DNA from: Streptomyces mobaraensis
GTDB lineage: Bacteria; Actinomycetota; Actinomycetes; Streptomycetales; Streptomycetaceae
Direction of reading: 5' to 3'
Assembly: GCF_020099395.1 (NCBI RefSeq)
Contig: NZ_CP083590.1
Location: 2,294,001-2,358,000, forward strand
Length of the DNA: 64,000 bases
Shown: piece by piece, positions 56,159 to 64,000 of the stretch
Layout: each line of letters opens with the position of its first letter
Numbering within the stretch: position 1 is the first letter of the stretch
Position numbers and translations under genes: made by a program
Notes under the pieces: model-generated
Told to the model about the DNA's origin: nothing
What the model saw: the letters and a program-made list of their open reading frames with translations, nothing else
Database searches by the model: none

Positions 56159-56587
56159 ATGACCACCGCCAAGGACATCATGCACGAGGGCGCGCAGTGG
56201 ATCCCCAAGACGGAGACGCTGCTCGACGCCGCCCGGCGGATGCGCGACCTGCACGTCGGCGCGCTCCCCGTCAGCGACGAGAACGAGCGCCTGTGCGGCA
56301 TCATCACCGACCGGGACATCGTGGTGAAGTGCGTGGCCGAGGGCCACGACGCGTCCCGGTGCACCGCCGCCGACCTGGTGCAGGGCACACCGCGCTGGGT
56401 CGACGCGAACGCCAGCGTCGAAGAGGTGGTGGAGGAGATGGGCAGCCACCACGTCCGCCGGCTGCCGGTGATCGAGAACAAGAGGCTGGTCGGCATGATC
56501 AGCGAGGCGGACGTCGCCCGCAACCTCCCCGAGGACCAGGTCCACGCGTTCGCGTCGCGCGTCTACGCGACACCGCCGCAGACCTGA
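56159..56587 (+). CDS. CBS-domain protein
   Basis: 142 aa from ATG 56159, with CAGGAGG just upstream. Two CBS repeats: IMHEGAQWIPKTETLLDAARRMRDLHVGALPVSD...LCGIITDRDIV and WVDANASVEEVVEEMGSHHVRRLPVIEN...LVGMISEADVA. Such stand-alone pairs bind adenine nucleotides (AMP, ATP, SAM) and sense energy state; several occur in each Streptomyces genome. It is 139 bp before the second sugar permease on the same strand and may be co-transcribed with it. Confidence 0.93.
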   Translation: MTTAKDIMHEGAQWIPKTETLLDAARRMRDLHVGALPVSDENERLCGIITDRDIVVKCVAEGHDASRCTAADLVQGTPRWVDANASVEEVVEEMGSHHVRRLPVIENKRLVGMISEADVARNLPEDQVHAFASRVYATPPQT

Positions 56588-56726
56588 GGCGACCGGAGGA
56601 ACGGATGCGGAGCGGGCCCGGGGCGACCGGGCCCGCTCCCTCGCGCCGGGCGCACGCCCTCCGCGCGCCCTGTCCGCCCCGCCGCCCGCCCGCTATCCTC
56701 CGAGCACGCGCGCCCGGAGGTCGTCC

Positions 56727-57581
56727 ATGCGCCCGCTTCCCGCCCTGCGCCCACCGCTCACCCGCCGCGCCCGGCGCCGCCTGGCCGCCGACGCCGCGCT
56801 GCTCGCCGTCGCCGCCGCCTTCGCCGTACCGCTGCTGTGGCTGGCCCTGGCGTCCGTGGACCCCGAGGCCGGGCTGAGCGTACGGGCCCCGGACGCGCCC
56901 TCGGCGGACAACTTCTCGGCCGTGCTGACGGACGAGATCACCTTCACCCCGATGTTCAACAGCCTGCTGCTGTGCGGCGCCGCCACCGCTCTCACGGTGG
57001 CCTGCGCGGCCCTCGCCGCGTACCCGCTGTCCCGCTTCCGCTCCCGCTTCGGCCACTCCTACCTGCTGACGATCCTGTTCATGACCTGCCTCCCGATCAC
57101 CGCGATCATGGTGCCGGTCTACGGGCTGTTCGTCCGGATCAACCTCATCGACACCATGTCCGGCACGATCCTCTTCCTGGCCGCCGCCCAACTGCCGTTC
57201 GCCGTATGGCTGATGAAGAACTTCATGGACGACGTGCCGACGTCGCTGGAGGAGGCGGCGTGGACGGACGGCGCGGGCCGGTTCACGGCGCTGGTGCGGA
57301 TCGTCCTGCCGCTCATGGGGCCGGGCACGGCCGTCGTGGCCGTCTACTGCTTCGCGCTGATGTGGGGCAACTTCTTCGTCCCGTTCCTGCTCCTGCTGTC
57401 GCCGGACCGGCTGCCCGCGTCGGTCACCGTCTTCACCTTCTTCGGCAACCACGGGCAGGTGGCCTACGGGCAGCTCGCCGCGTTCTCGGTCCTCTACTCG
57501 ACGCCCGTCGTCCTGCTGTACGCCCTGGTCGCCCGGCGGCTCGGCGGCGGGTTCGCGCTGGGCGGGGCGGTGAAGGGCTGA
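56727..57581 (+). CDS. Sugar ABC transporter permease (second), displaced
   Basis: 284 aa from ATG 56727, with GGAGG six bases upstream. Six TM helices (first LLAVAAAFAVPLLWLALASV); a UgpE/MalG-type protein with EEAAWTDGAGRFTALVRIVLPLMGPG as the EAA loop and AAAQLPFAVWLMKNFMDDVP typical of MalG-like subunits. It needs a MalF-like partner, and the only candidate in the window is the permease at 48600, with its binding protein. The pair is separated by about 7.3 kb with seven predicted genes, unusual for such operons. Confidence 0.93.
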   Translation: MRPLPALRPPLTRRARRRLAADAALLAVAAAFAVPLLWLALASVDPEAGLSVRAPDAPSADNFSAVLTDEITFTPMFNSLLLCGAATALTVACAALAAYPLSRFRSRFGHSYLLTILFMTCLPITAIMVPVYGLFVRINLIDTMSGTILFLAAAQLPFAVWLMKNFMDDVPTSLEEAAWTDGAGRFTALVRIVLPLMGPGTAVVAVYCFALMWGNFFVPFLLLLSPDRLPASVTVFTFFGNHGQVAYGQLAAFSVLYSTPVVLLYALVARRLGGGFALGGAVKG

Positions 57582-57815
57582 CCGCGACACCAGCCCCCCA
57601 TGCACCCCCAGGATGACCGCCGTCCCCCTCAGGGACTACGCGCCGCCTCCGCCCCTCCCGAAAGTGCGACACCGCTTTCCGGTCTCGCGGCTGACGCCCG
57701 GCGGACCTCCGGCACAGAGACTGGACGAGTCCCTTCCGATTCCCGCTCCCCCTTCCCACCCCCCTCTTTCCCGTCCCGCGGAATCGGCAGCCCCGACCCG
57801 TCCCGAGGAGCCCCC

Positions 57816-58592
57816 TTGTCCCCCACGGCCGTCCCGACCACCCCCCGCACCGGCGCCGTCGTGGCCCGCGCCACCGGCCTGAGCAAGGTGTACGGCGCCG
57901 GGGAGACCCGGGTGACCGCCCTGGACGCGGTCGACGTCGCGTTCCGCCGCGGCGAGTTCACCGCGATCATGGGCCCGTCGGGTTCGGGCAAGTCGACGCT
58001 GATGCACTGCATGGCCGGCCTGGACACCGTCTCCTCCGGTTCCGTCCGGATCGGCGACACCGAGCTGTCCGAGCTCGGCGACCGGCAGCTGACCCGGCTG
58101 CGCCGGGACAAGGTGGGCTTCGTCTTCCAGGCGTTCAACCTGCTGCCGACCCTGACCGCGCTGGAGAACATCACCCTGCCGATGGACATCGCGGGCCGGC
58201 GGACCGACCCCGAGTGGCTCCAGGAGATCGTCGGCGCTCTCGGGCTGTCGGGACGGCTCGCCCACCGGCCGAACCAGCTCTCCGGCGGGCAGCAGCAGCG
58301 CGTCGCCGTCGCCCGCGCGCTCACCTCCCGCCCCGAGATCGTCTTCGCCGACGAGCCGACCGGCAACCTGGACTCCCGCGCCGGCGCCGAACTCCTCGGC
58401 TTCCTCGGGGAGTCGGTGCGCGCCCTGGACCAGACGGTGGTCATGGTCACCCACGACCCGGTGGCGGCCGCGTACGCGGACCGGGTGCTGTTCCTCGCGG
58501 ACGGGCGGATCGTGGACGAGATGCCGCGCCCGACCGCGTCGGCGGTGCTGGACCGGATGAAGGCGTTCGAGGCGCACGGCCGCACGAGCTGA
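57816..58592 (+). CDS. ABC transporter ATPase, MacB/LolD type
   Basis: 258 aa from TTG 57816, supported by GAGGAG; the reading frame upstream is Pro/Ser-rich and noncoding in look. Walker A GPSGSGKST, Q-loop VGFVFQAFNLLPTLTALENI, signature LSGGQQQRVAVARAL, Walker B IVFADEPTGNLD, H-loop VMVTHDPVAAA. It energises the adjacent FtsX-type permease, which starts 78 bp downstream. These transporters export peptides or antibiotics or act in envelope stress, without a channel-type cargo path. Confidence 0.95.
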   Translation: MSPTAVPTTPRTGAVVARATGLSKVYGAGETRVTALDAVDVAFRRGEFTAIMGPSGSGKSTLMHCMAGLDTVSSGSVRIGDTELSELGDRQLTRLRRDKVGFVFQAFNLLPTLTALENITLPMDIAGRRTDPEWLQEIVGALGLSGRLAHRPNQLSGGQQQRVAVARALTSRPEIVFADEPTGNLDSRAGAELLGFLGESVRALDQTVVMVTHDPVAAAYADRVLFLADGRIVDEMPRPTASAVLDRMKAFEAHGRTS

Positions 58593-58670
58593 CCGCCCGG
58601 CGCCCGCCCCTCCCGCGGGCAGCCGACGACCCGCCGCCCCCGACCAGACCACCAGAATTCAGGACTCCAC

Positions 58671-61196
58671 GTGTTCCGTACCGCTCTGCGCAACCTCCTG
58701 GCGCACCGGACCCGCCTCCTGATGACCGCCCTCGCGGTCCTCCTCGGCACCGCCTTCGTCTCCGGCACGCTCGTCTTCAGCGACTCCGTGAACAAGGCGT
58801 ACCGCGACCGGACGTCCCGCAGCCTCGACGACGTCGCCGTCTCCGTGACCTCGACGGGCGGCGGCCCGGGCGACGCCGGCGGCCTCGACGCCCGGACGGC
58901 CGACCGCATCCGCGCGCTGCCCGGCGTCGCCTCCGTACGCCCCTCCGTCACCGGCACGGTCATCGTCGCCGACCGCCACAACGAGTCCGCGGGCAGCGAG
59001 TGGGGCAGCACCGGCGCCAACTACGTGCCCGGCGCGGACGGCAAGGACCGCCGCTACCCGCTCGTCGAGGGCCGCGGCCCGGCCGCCGCCGGCGAGGTCG
59101 CGCTCGACACGAGAACGGCGGAGAAGACCGGCGCGCGAATCGGCGGCACGGTACGGCTGGCCGTGGACGGGCCGGTGATGACCAAGAAGCTCGTCGGCAC
59201 GGTGAGGACGGACGACCCCCGGGTCGGCGCCGGCGGCAGCCTGGCCCTGTTCGACACGGCGACCGCGCAGAAGCTCATCGGCACCAAGGGCCGGTTCGAC
59301 GAGCTGGTCGTCACCGCCGCCCCCCGCACCGACGAGAACGCGCTGACCGCCCGCGTCCGTACCGTCCTGCCCGACGGCGCGCGGGCCAGGAGCGGCACCG
59401 AGCTGGCGGCCGAGCAGTCCAAGGCCATCGACGAGCAGACCGGCACGATCCGCAAGACCTTCCTGGTCTTCGCCGCGGTCTCGCTCTTCGTGGGCATCTT
59501 CATCGTCGCCAACACCTTCACCATGCTCATCGCCCAGCGCACCCGCGAGATCGCCCTGTTGCGGGCGGTGGGAGCGTCGCGCCGCCAGGTCGTGCGCTCG
59601 GTGCTGATCGAGGCCGGGCTGCTCGGTCTGATCGCGTCGGCGGCCGGTTTCCTCCTGGGCCTCGGAGTCGCGGTCGGCATGCGGTCGCTGCTCGGCGCCA
59701 ACGGCGCGGAACTCCCGGACGGGCCGCTGGTCGTCACACCCACATCCGCGCTGTCCGCCCTCGGCGTCGGCTTCCTGGTGACCGTCCTGTCCGCCTGGCT
59801 GCCGTCCCGGAAGGCGGCGCGCATCGCCCCGGTGGAGGCGCTCGCCGCCGTGGACGCGCCGGCCGGCACCCGGAGCCTCGTCGTACGCAACACCATCGGC
59901 GCCGTCCTCACCGGCGCGGGCGTCGCGACCATGCTGTACGTCAGCACCCTCAAGAACGCCCGTGACCTCACCGTCCCCATGGCGGGTTCGGTGCTCACGC
60001 TCACCGGCGTCATCGTGCTGGCCCCGCTGCTGTCCCGGCCGGTCGTCCACCTCTTCGGGCGGCTCGCGGAGCGCGTCTCCGGGGTGAGCGGCCGGCTCGC
60101 CCGCCGGAACGCGCTGCGCAACCCGCGGCGCACGGCCGCCACCGCCTCCGCGCTGATGATCGGCCTGACGCTGATCACCGGCCTGACCGTGACGGCGGTC
60201 TCCGCCGACCGGGGCGTCGACCGGATGGGCGACCAGGACCTGACGGCCGACTACAAGGTGAACACCGCGGGCGGCCGGGGCCTGGACCCCGCCACCGCGC
60301 GGACGCTGGCCAAGCTGCCGGACGTCGACGCGGCGGTCCCGCTCCGCGTCACCGGTTTCGACTCCGCGGGCGATCCGGCGGGCATCCGGGGCACGGACGT
60401 GGCGGCGGTCGGGAAGGTCACCGACCTGAAGGTCCTCAAGGGCTCCCTGTCCGACGTGCGCGGTACCCACGTGGCCGTCAGCGAGGATTACGCCCGCAAA
60501 CGGCATCTGACGGTCGGCTCGTCGCTGCCCATGACGTTCTACGACGGGAAGCGCGCCACGGCCCGCGTCGTCGCCGTCCACTCGAAGAACGACGTACTGA
60601 GCGACGTCCTCGCCGCGCCCTCCTTCGTCGATCCGCACCTGGACCGGGTACGGGACCAGGAGGTGCTGGTCAAGGCCGCGCCCGGGAAGGCCGACGGGCT
60701 GCGCGCGCGGATCCGGGAGGCCCTGGGCGGCAACCCGGCCGTCAAGGTCGAGAGCCGCGACGACCTGCGCCGTTCCGCCGCCGGTGACATCGACGACGTC
60801 CTGTACCTGATGTACGGACTGCTGGGCGTGGCCGTCGTGATCGCGGTGATCGGCGTGGTCAACACCCTCGCCATGTCGGTCTTCGAGCGCACCCGGGAGA
60901 TCGGGATGCTCCGGGCGATCGGGCTGGCCCGCTCGGGCGTCCGGCAGATGGTGCGGCTGGAGTCCGTGATGATCGCGATGTTCGGCGCGGTGCTCGGCGT
61001 GGGGCTGGGGCTCTTCCTCGCCTGGTCGGGCGGGCATCTGCTGCGGACCTCGTTCCCGCAGTACGAGATGGTCGTGCCGTGGGAGCGGATCGGGGTGTTC
61101 CTGCTGCTGGCGCTGGCGGTCGGCGTCCTAGCGGCGGCGTGGCCGGCGCGGCGGGCGGCACGGCTGGACACCCTGGAGGCGATCGGGGCGCAGTGA
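58671..61196 (+). CDS. ABC transporter permease, FtsX/MacB family
   Basis: 841 aa from GTG 58671. N-terminal TM helix (LLMTALAVLLGTAFVSGTLVF), a large extracytoplasmic domain (~45-255), then a first FtsX block of TM helices (FLVFAAVSLFVGIFIVANTF... LLGLIASAAGFLLGL), a second extracytoplasmic domain, and a C-terminal FtsX block (VVIAVIGVVNTLAMSVFERTREIGMLRAIG). ERTREIGMLRAIG and QRTREIALLRAVG are the duplicated coupling motifs. Two FtsX domains in one chain is common in actinobacteria. It partners the ATPase upstream. Confidence 0.94.
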   Translation: MFRTALRNLLAHRTRLLMTALAVLLGTAFVSGTLVFSDSVNKAYRDRTSRSLDDVAVSVTSTGGGPGDAGGLDARTADRIRALPGVASVRPSVTGTVIVADRHNESAGSEWGSTGANYVPGADGKDRRYPLVEGRGPAAAGEVALDTRTAEKTGARIGGTVRLAVDGPVMTKKLVGTVRTDDPRVGAGGSLALFDTATAQKLIGTKGRFDELVVTAAPRTDENALTARVRTVLPDGARARSGTELAAEQSKAIDEQTGTIRKTFLVFAAVSLFVGIFIVANTFTMLIAQRTREIALLRAVGASRRQVVRSVLIEAGLLGLIASAAGFLLGLGVAVGMRSLLGANGAELPDGPLVVTPTSALSALGVGFLVTVLSAWLPSRKAARIAPVEALAAVDAPAGTRSLVVRNTIGAVLTGAGVATMLYVSTLKNARDLTVPMAGSVLTLTGVIVLAPLLSRPVVHLFGRLAERVSGVSGRLARRNALRNPRRTAATASALMIGLTLITGLTVTAVSADRGVDRMGDQDLTADYKVNTAGGRGLDPATARTLAKLPDVDAAVPLRVTGFDSAGDPAGIRGTDVAAVGKVTDLKVLKGSLSDVRGTHVAVSEDYARKRHLTVGSSLPMTFYDGKRATARVVAVHSKNDVLSDVLAAPSFVDPHLDRVRDQEVLVKAAPGKADGLRARIREALGGNPAVKVESRDDLRRSAAGDIDDVLYLMYGLLGVAVVIAVIGVVNTLAMSVFERTREIGMLRAIGLARSGVRQMVRLESVMIAMFGAVLGVGLGLFLAWSGGHLLRTSFPQYEMVVPWERIGVFLLLALAVGVLAAAWPARRAARLDTLEAIGAQ

Positions 61197-61203
61197 CCCG
61201 GCC

Positions 61204-61244
61204 CCGGAGGTGGGGGTCCGCCGCGGGCAGGCCCCCACCTCCGG
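61204..61244 (+). terminator. Terminator after the FtsX permease
   Basis: CCGGAGGTGGGGG pairs exactly with CCCCCACCTCCGG around a 15-nt loop, 7 bp after the stop. Confidence 0.85.
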
Positions 61245-61246
61245 GT

Positions 61247-61272
61247 AAGTACCCACCCTATTGTGCGTACTT
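61247..61272. promoter_or_regulatory. AAGTAC-N14-GTACTT operator upstream of the reductase gene
   Basis: AAGTAC (61247-61252) and GTACTT (61267-61272) are inverted, with AT-rich DNA between (CCCTATTGTGC). The shape resembles HxlR/MarR operators. It is 87 bp before the ATG of the NADPH-dependent reductase. No such regulator is encoded here. Confidence 0.5.
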
Positions 61273-61358
61273 GAGCGGGACCGCCGCCTGGACGAGGGTG
61301 AAGGGGCGCGCGCAGCCGAGAACCCTTCCCACCTCGCCCCTTCAGGAGCAGACCCGCC

Positions 61359-62231
61359 ATGAGCAACACCCCCGTCACCCTCCTCGGCCTCGGCGCCATG
61401 GGCAAAGCACTGGCCACCGCCTTCCTCACCAACGGCCACCCGACCACCGTCTGGAACCGCACCCCGGAGAAGGCCGACCCGCTCGTCGCCCTCGGCGCCG
61501 TCCGCGCCGACGACGTCGTCGCGGCGGTGAGCGCGAGCGAGCTGGTGATCGCCTGCATCTGGGACTACGCGTCCGTGGAGGAGACGCTGAAGCCGGCGGC
61601 CGCCGCCCTGAAGGGCCGGACGCTCGTCAACCTCACCAACGGCACACCCGGGCAGGCGCGGCGGATGGCCGCCTGGGCGGACGAGCACGGCATCACCTAC
61701 GTCGACGGCGGCATCATGGCCATCCCGCCGGGCATCGGCACGGAGCAGGCGTTCCTCGTCTACAGCGGCGCCCGGGAGGCGTTCGACGCGTACCTCCCGG
61801 TCCTGGAACGGCTCGGCGCGGCCCGCTTCGTCGGCACCGACCCGGGGCTGGCGGCGCTGTACGACATCGCGCTGCTGTCCGGGATGTACGGCCAGTTCAT
61901 GGGCGTGATGCAGGCCCTGGCGATGACGTCCGCGGCCGGCGTCCCGGCGGATGAGTTCACGCCGCTGCTCACCGCCTGGCTGGAGGCGATGGCGACGAGC
62001 ATCCCGCGCTTCGCCGAGCAGATCGCGTCGGGCGACCACTCCCAGCACGTCGTCTCCAACCTCGCGATGCAGACCGCCGGTTACGGCAACCTCCTCGCCG
62101 CCTCCGAGGAGCAGGGGGTGCGCCCGGTCTTCCACACGGCGCTCCAGGAGCTGATGGTGCGGCGGACGGCGGAGGGGTACGGCGCGGACGACCTGACGAG
62201 CATCGTCGAGCTGATGAAGATCGAGAAGTAG
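61359..62231 (+). CDS. NADPH-dependent imine-reductase-like oxidoreductase
   Basis: 290 aa from ATG 61359. Rossmann fold LLGLGAMGKALATAFLTNGHPTTVWNRTPEKAD, with GLGxMG and the VWNRTxxKA that marks NADPH-using imine reductases/beta-hydroxyacid dehydrogenases. TLVNLTNGTPGQARRMAAWA and YVDGGIMAIPPGIGTEQAFLVYSG match IREDs more than 3-hydroxyisobutyrate dehydrogenases, which have a Lys in the catalytic helix; here the position reads GLAALYDIALLSGMYG (Tyr/Asp type). The C-terminal helical dimer domain is complete. The natural substrate is unknown. Confidence 0.9.
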   Translation: MSNTPVTLLGLGAMGKALATAFLTNGHPTTVWNRTPEKADPLVALGAVRADDVVAAVSASELVIACIWDYASVEETLKPAAAALKGRTLVNLTNGTPGQARRMAAWADEHGITYVDGGIMAIPPGIGTEQAFLVYSGAREAFDAYLPVLERLGAARFVGTDPGLAALYDIALLSGMYGQFMGVMQALAMTSAAGVPADEFTPLLTAWLEAMATSIPRFAEQIASGDHSQHVVSNLAMQTAGYGNLLAASEEQGVRPVFHTALQELMVRRTAEGYGADDLTSIVELMKIEK

Positions 62232-62256
62232 CGCTCGCGCAGGGGAGGTTGCGAAG

Positions 62257-62302
62257 AAGCGGCGTGCGGCGCCCGGTGAACTCCGGGCGCCGCACGCCGC
62301 TT
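62257..62302 (+). terminator. Perfect 20-bp terminator after the reductase gene
   Basis: AAGCGGCGTGCGGCGCCCGG pairs exactly with its complement at 62283-62302 around the loop TGAACT, 25 bp after the stop. Confidence 0.92.
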
Positions 62303-62515
62303 TCACACTCCCCCGCAACGGGCGTTCCGCGCGCGGCCGTTGCGATAGCGTACGGACCAGCGCTGCATAAGCGCCCCCCTTCACGAGGGACCCACGCACG
62401 TCGGGGTCCTCGTCCGGGAGGTCCTTCACGGGCTTCCACGGGCGGGGAGTCCGAACCCGGGCCCCCTCCGGAGCGGTCACCGGTCCTCTGGCCGCAACCG
62501 TCGAAGGGGGGCGCC

Positions 62516-62599
62516 ATGGGGCGTCACCGCAAGAAGCCTCTGCACGAGCGGATCGCGGCAGTGATCCGGGAGTTCTGGAGGTGGCTCAACGAACGGTGA
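62516..62599 (+). CDS. Candidate 27-aa basic peptide ORF
   Basis: ATG 62516 follows AAGGGGGG. The frame reads MGRHRKKPLHERIAAVIREF then WRWLNER and stops at 62597-62599, inside the first base-paired arm of the adjacent RNA-like element. It is a positively charged amphipathic helix with two Trp. It may be a translated leader, a small membrane-active peptide, or spurious. A partial echo of its start (GAAGGGGGGCACC, then GCCATGGGGCGTC) recurs at about 62865-62920 after the second element, hinting at a duplicated unit. Confidence 0.4.
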   Translation: MGRHRKKPLHERIAAVIREFWRWLNER

Positions 62600-62709
62600 C
62601 CGCCAGTCCTCCCAGCTACTGAGGACTGACGGTCAGGATGCCGTCCGTTGAGGGCGGTGCTGGCTCTCGCCCCGGAGACCGCCGGGGCGAGGGCCTCTTT
62701 TTGGTTGTG
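62594..62709 (+). ncRNA. Tandem structured element, copy 1 (5' hairpin + U-tract terminator)
   Basis: The 5' hairpin 62599-62633 is ACCGCCAGTCCTC paired with GAGGACTGACGGT (one mismatch, 9-nt loop). A conserved middle (CAGGATGCCGTCCGTTGAGG) follows. The terminator pairs 62662-62675 with 62682-62695 (14 bp with one G-U), then TCTTTTT. It is transcribed on the plus strand, possibly processed from the small ORF mRNA or made independently. It resembles no named RNA family I know. Confidence 0.55.
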
Positions 62710-62735
62710 CCGCGACGACGCGGTGAGCGCCGCCT

Positions 62736-62854
62736 CGGTGACCGCCAGTCCTCCGAGGAACTGAGGACTGACGGTCAGGATGCCGTCCGTTGAGGGCGGT
62801 GTCGGCTCTCGTCCCGGGTGGCCGCCCAGGGGCGAGGGCCTCTTTTTGGTTGTG
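62736..62854 (+). ncRNA. Tandem structured element, copy 2
   Basis: A second, ~90% similar copy of the preceding element. The 5' hairpin arms (62741-62753, 62763-62775) are identical to copy 1, while the 9-nt loop differs (CGAGGAACT against CCAGCTACT). The terminator stem is kept, with substitutions absorbed as G-U pairs, and is again followed by TCTTTTT and GGTTGTG. The copies are 142 bp apart, start to start. Confidence 0.55.
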
Positions 62855-63093
62855 GTTACACCGTTGAAGGGGGGCACCTCGCTCAGGCGATCAGCCCGGG
62901 CGAAGCCATGGGGCGTCCCCAGCCCCGAGGATTCCGAAGACTCCCCAGGGCCACCAGCACTCTAGCGCCCCCGCGGCACACCGTAAACGCCACCGAGTCA
63001 AGTGCCGTACCCGCCAACCCCCGTACGGGGGAGGCGGAAAGCCGCGAACCGGAGCCGTCCGGACGAGCCGTCCGCCCGCGAACCCTCAGCCGG
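62855..63093. other. 239-bp region between the RNA-like repeats and pfkA
   Basis: No gene is supported. It begins with a degenerate echo of the small-ORF start region and continues as GC-rich DNA to the pfkA stop. No palindrome was noticed. Confidence 0.4.
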
Positions 63094-64000
63094 TCAGAAA
63101 ACCGACTCCGCCTCGTCCATCCGGTCCTCCGGCACCCGCTTCAGCTCGGTGATCGCGTCCGCCAGCGGCACCATCGTGATGTCGGTACCGCGCAGCGCCG
63201 TCATCTTGCCGAAGTCGCCGCGGTGCGCGGCCTCGACCGCGTGCCAGCCGAAGCGGGTGGCGAGGACGCGGTCGTACGCCGTCGGGGTGCCGCCGCGCTG
63301 GACGTGGCCGAGGATGACCGGGCGGGCCTCCTTGCCGAGGCGGCGCTCCAGCTCGCCGGCGAGCTTGGTGCCGATGCCGGCGAACCGCTCGTGGCCGAAC
63401 TGGTCTATGGCGCCCTTCTTGTAGTCCATCGTCCCGTCGGCCGGGTGCGCGCCCTCGGCGACGCAGATGACGGCGAACTTCTTGCCGCGGGCGAACCGCT
63501 CCTCCACCATCTTCACCAGGTCGGCGGGGTCGAAGGCCCGCTCGGGGAGGCAGATGCCGTGGGCGCCGCCGGCCATGCCGGACTCCAGGGCGATCCAGCC
63601 GGCGTGCCGGCCCATGACCTCGACGACCATCACGCGCTGGTGGGACTCGGCGGTGGTCTTCAGCCGGTCGATGGCCTCGGTGGCGACGCCGACGGCCGTG
63701 TCGAAACCGAAGGTGCGGTCGGTGGAGGAGATGTCGTTGTCGATCGTCTTGGGGACGCCGACGACCGGGAGACCGGCGTCCGACAGCATCCGGGCCGCGG
63801 TGAGAGTGCCTTCGCCGCCGATGGGAATGAGCACGTCGATGCCGTGCTCACGGGAGAAGTCCTTGGCGTTCTCGCACGCCTCGCGCAGCCGGGCGCGCTC
63901 CAGCCGGGCCGAGCCCAGGATGGTGCCGCCGCGGGCCAGGATGCCGCTCACGGCGTCGAGGTCGAGCTTGCGGAACCGGCCGTCGAGCAGGCCCTTGAAG
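63094..64000 (-). CDS. pfkA: 6-phosphofructokinase PfkA (N-terminus cut by window edge)
   Basis: 302 C-terminal codons are visible; the start lies outside the window. Motifs: VLIPIGGEGTLTAARML (the GGDGS/T site, with Glu for the usual Asp and Gly in the following position, which predicts ATP rather than PPi as donor), VGVPKTIDNDISSTDRTFGFDTA (PKTIDND catalytic Asp), VEVMGRHAGWIALESG, KFAVICVAEGAHPADG and ILGHVQRGGTPTAYDRVLATRFG. The enzyme phosphorylates fructose-6-phosphate in glycolysis. The gene is convergent with the structured repeats. Confidence 0.97.
   Translation of the reverse strand, partial: FKGLLDGRFRKLDLDAVSGILARGGTILGSARLERARLREACENAKDFSREHGIDVLIPIGGEGTLTAARMLSDAGLPVVGVPKTIDNDISSTDRTFGFDTAVGVATEAIDRLKTTAESHQRVMVVEVMGRHAGWIALESGMAGGAHGICLPERAFDPADLVKMVEERFARGKKFAVICVAEGAHPADGTMDYKKGAIDQFGHERFAGIGTKLAGELERRLGKEARPVILGHVQRGGTPTAYDRVLATRFGWHAVEAAHRGDFGKMTALRGTDITMVPLADAITELKRVPEDRMDEAESVF

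Overview
The window is Streptomyces-type actinobacterial chromosome. It has very high GC, strong third-position GC bias, many GTG and TTG starts, and a gene set typical of the genus: the GlgE/TreS alpha-glucan cluster, RsbW-type ATPase, MmyB-type XRE regulators and Tat/lipoprotein-rich secreted enzymes. The order glgX, ABC pair, M4 peptidases, glgP, glgE-treS-mak-glgB, pfkA resembles the conserved core of streptomycete chromosomes. Both ends cut genes: an AraC-type regulator at 1-897 and pfkA at 63094-64000.

Layout. (1) 0-8.7 kb: AraC regulator, ATP-grasp protein, CutA, a small conserved ORF, an EF-hand protein, a secreted amidase, an RsbW-like ATPase, an enoyl-CoA hydratase and two tandem L,D-transpeptidase lipoproteins, nearly all on the minus strand. 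(2) 8.9-15.2 kb: glgX, then a heterodimeric ABC exporter whose first subunit has degenerate catalytic residues. (3) 16-20.1 kb: two M4 metalloprotease paralogues, each with a strong terminator. (4) 20.3-32.7 kb: glgP (minus), an XRE regulator, and glgE-treS-mak-glgB. TreS converts trehalose to maltose, Mak makes maltose-1-phosphate, GlgE polymerises it, GlgB branches it, and GlgX and GlgP take the glucan apart. (5) 32.7-44.4 kb: a coupled three-gene sigma-factor operon, a large repeat-rich HTH/solenoid protein, a CGNR/MFS pair, a TetR/MFS pair with a duplicated operator, small hypotheticals and a Nudix hydrolase. (6) 43-57.6 kb: a dicarboxylate-type symporter divergent from a CitA/DcuS-like two-component system, with a 38-bp nested palindrome between them. 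A sugar ABC importer follows whose second permease lies 7.3 kb away. The intervening block holds a MocR-type regulator, two TTA-containing MmyB-type regulators flanking a type III polyketide synthase, a low-GC tract with candidate small ORFs, a VOC protein and a CBS protein. (7) 57.8-64 kb: a MacB/FtsX-type ABC system, an imine-reductase-like enzyme, a 27-aa ORF followed by two tandem RNA-like elements ending in U-tract terminators, and pfkA.

Three observations stand out. A type III PKS sits inside what looks like an insertion in a sugar-transport operon, between two bldA-codon regulators. A duplicated ~117-bp structured element lies next to pfkA. In-frame and intergenic minisatellites recur across unrelated loci. 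No tRNA, rRNA, insertion sequence or CRISPR array was seen.
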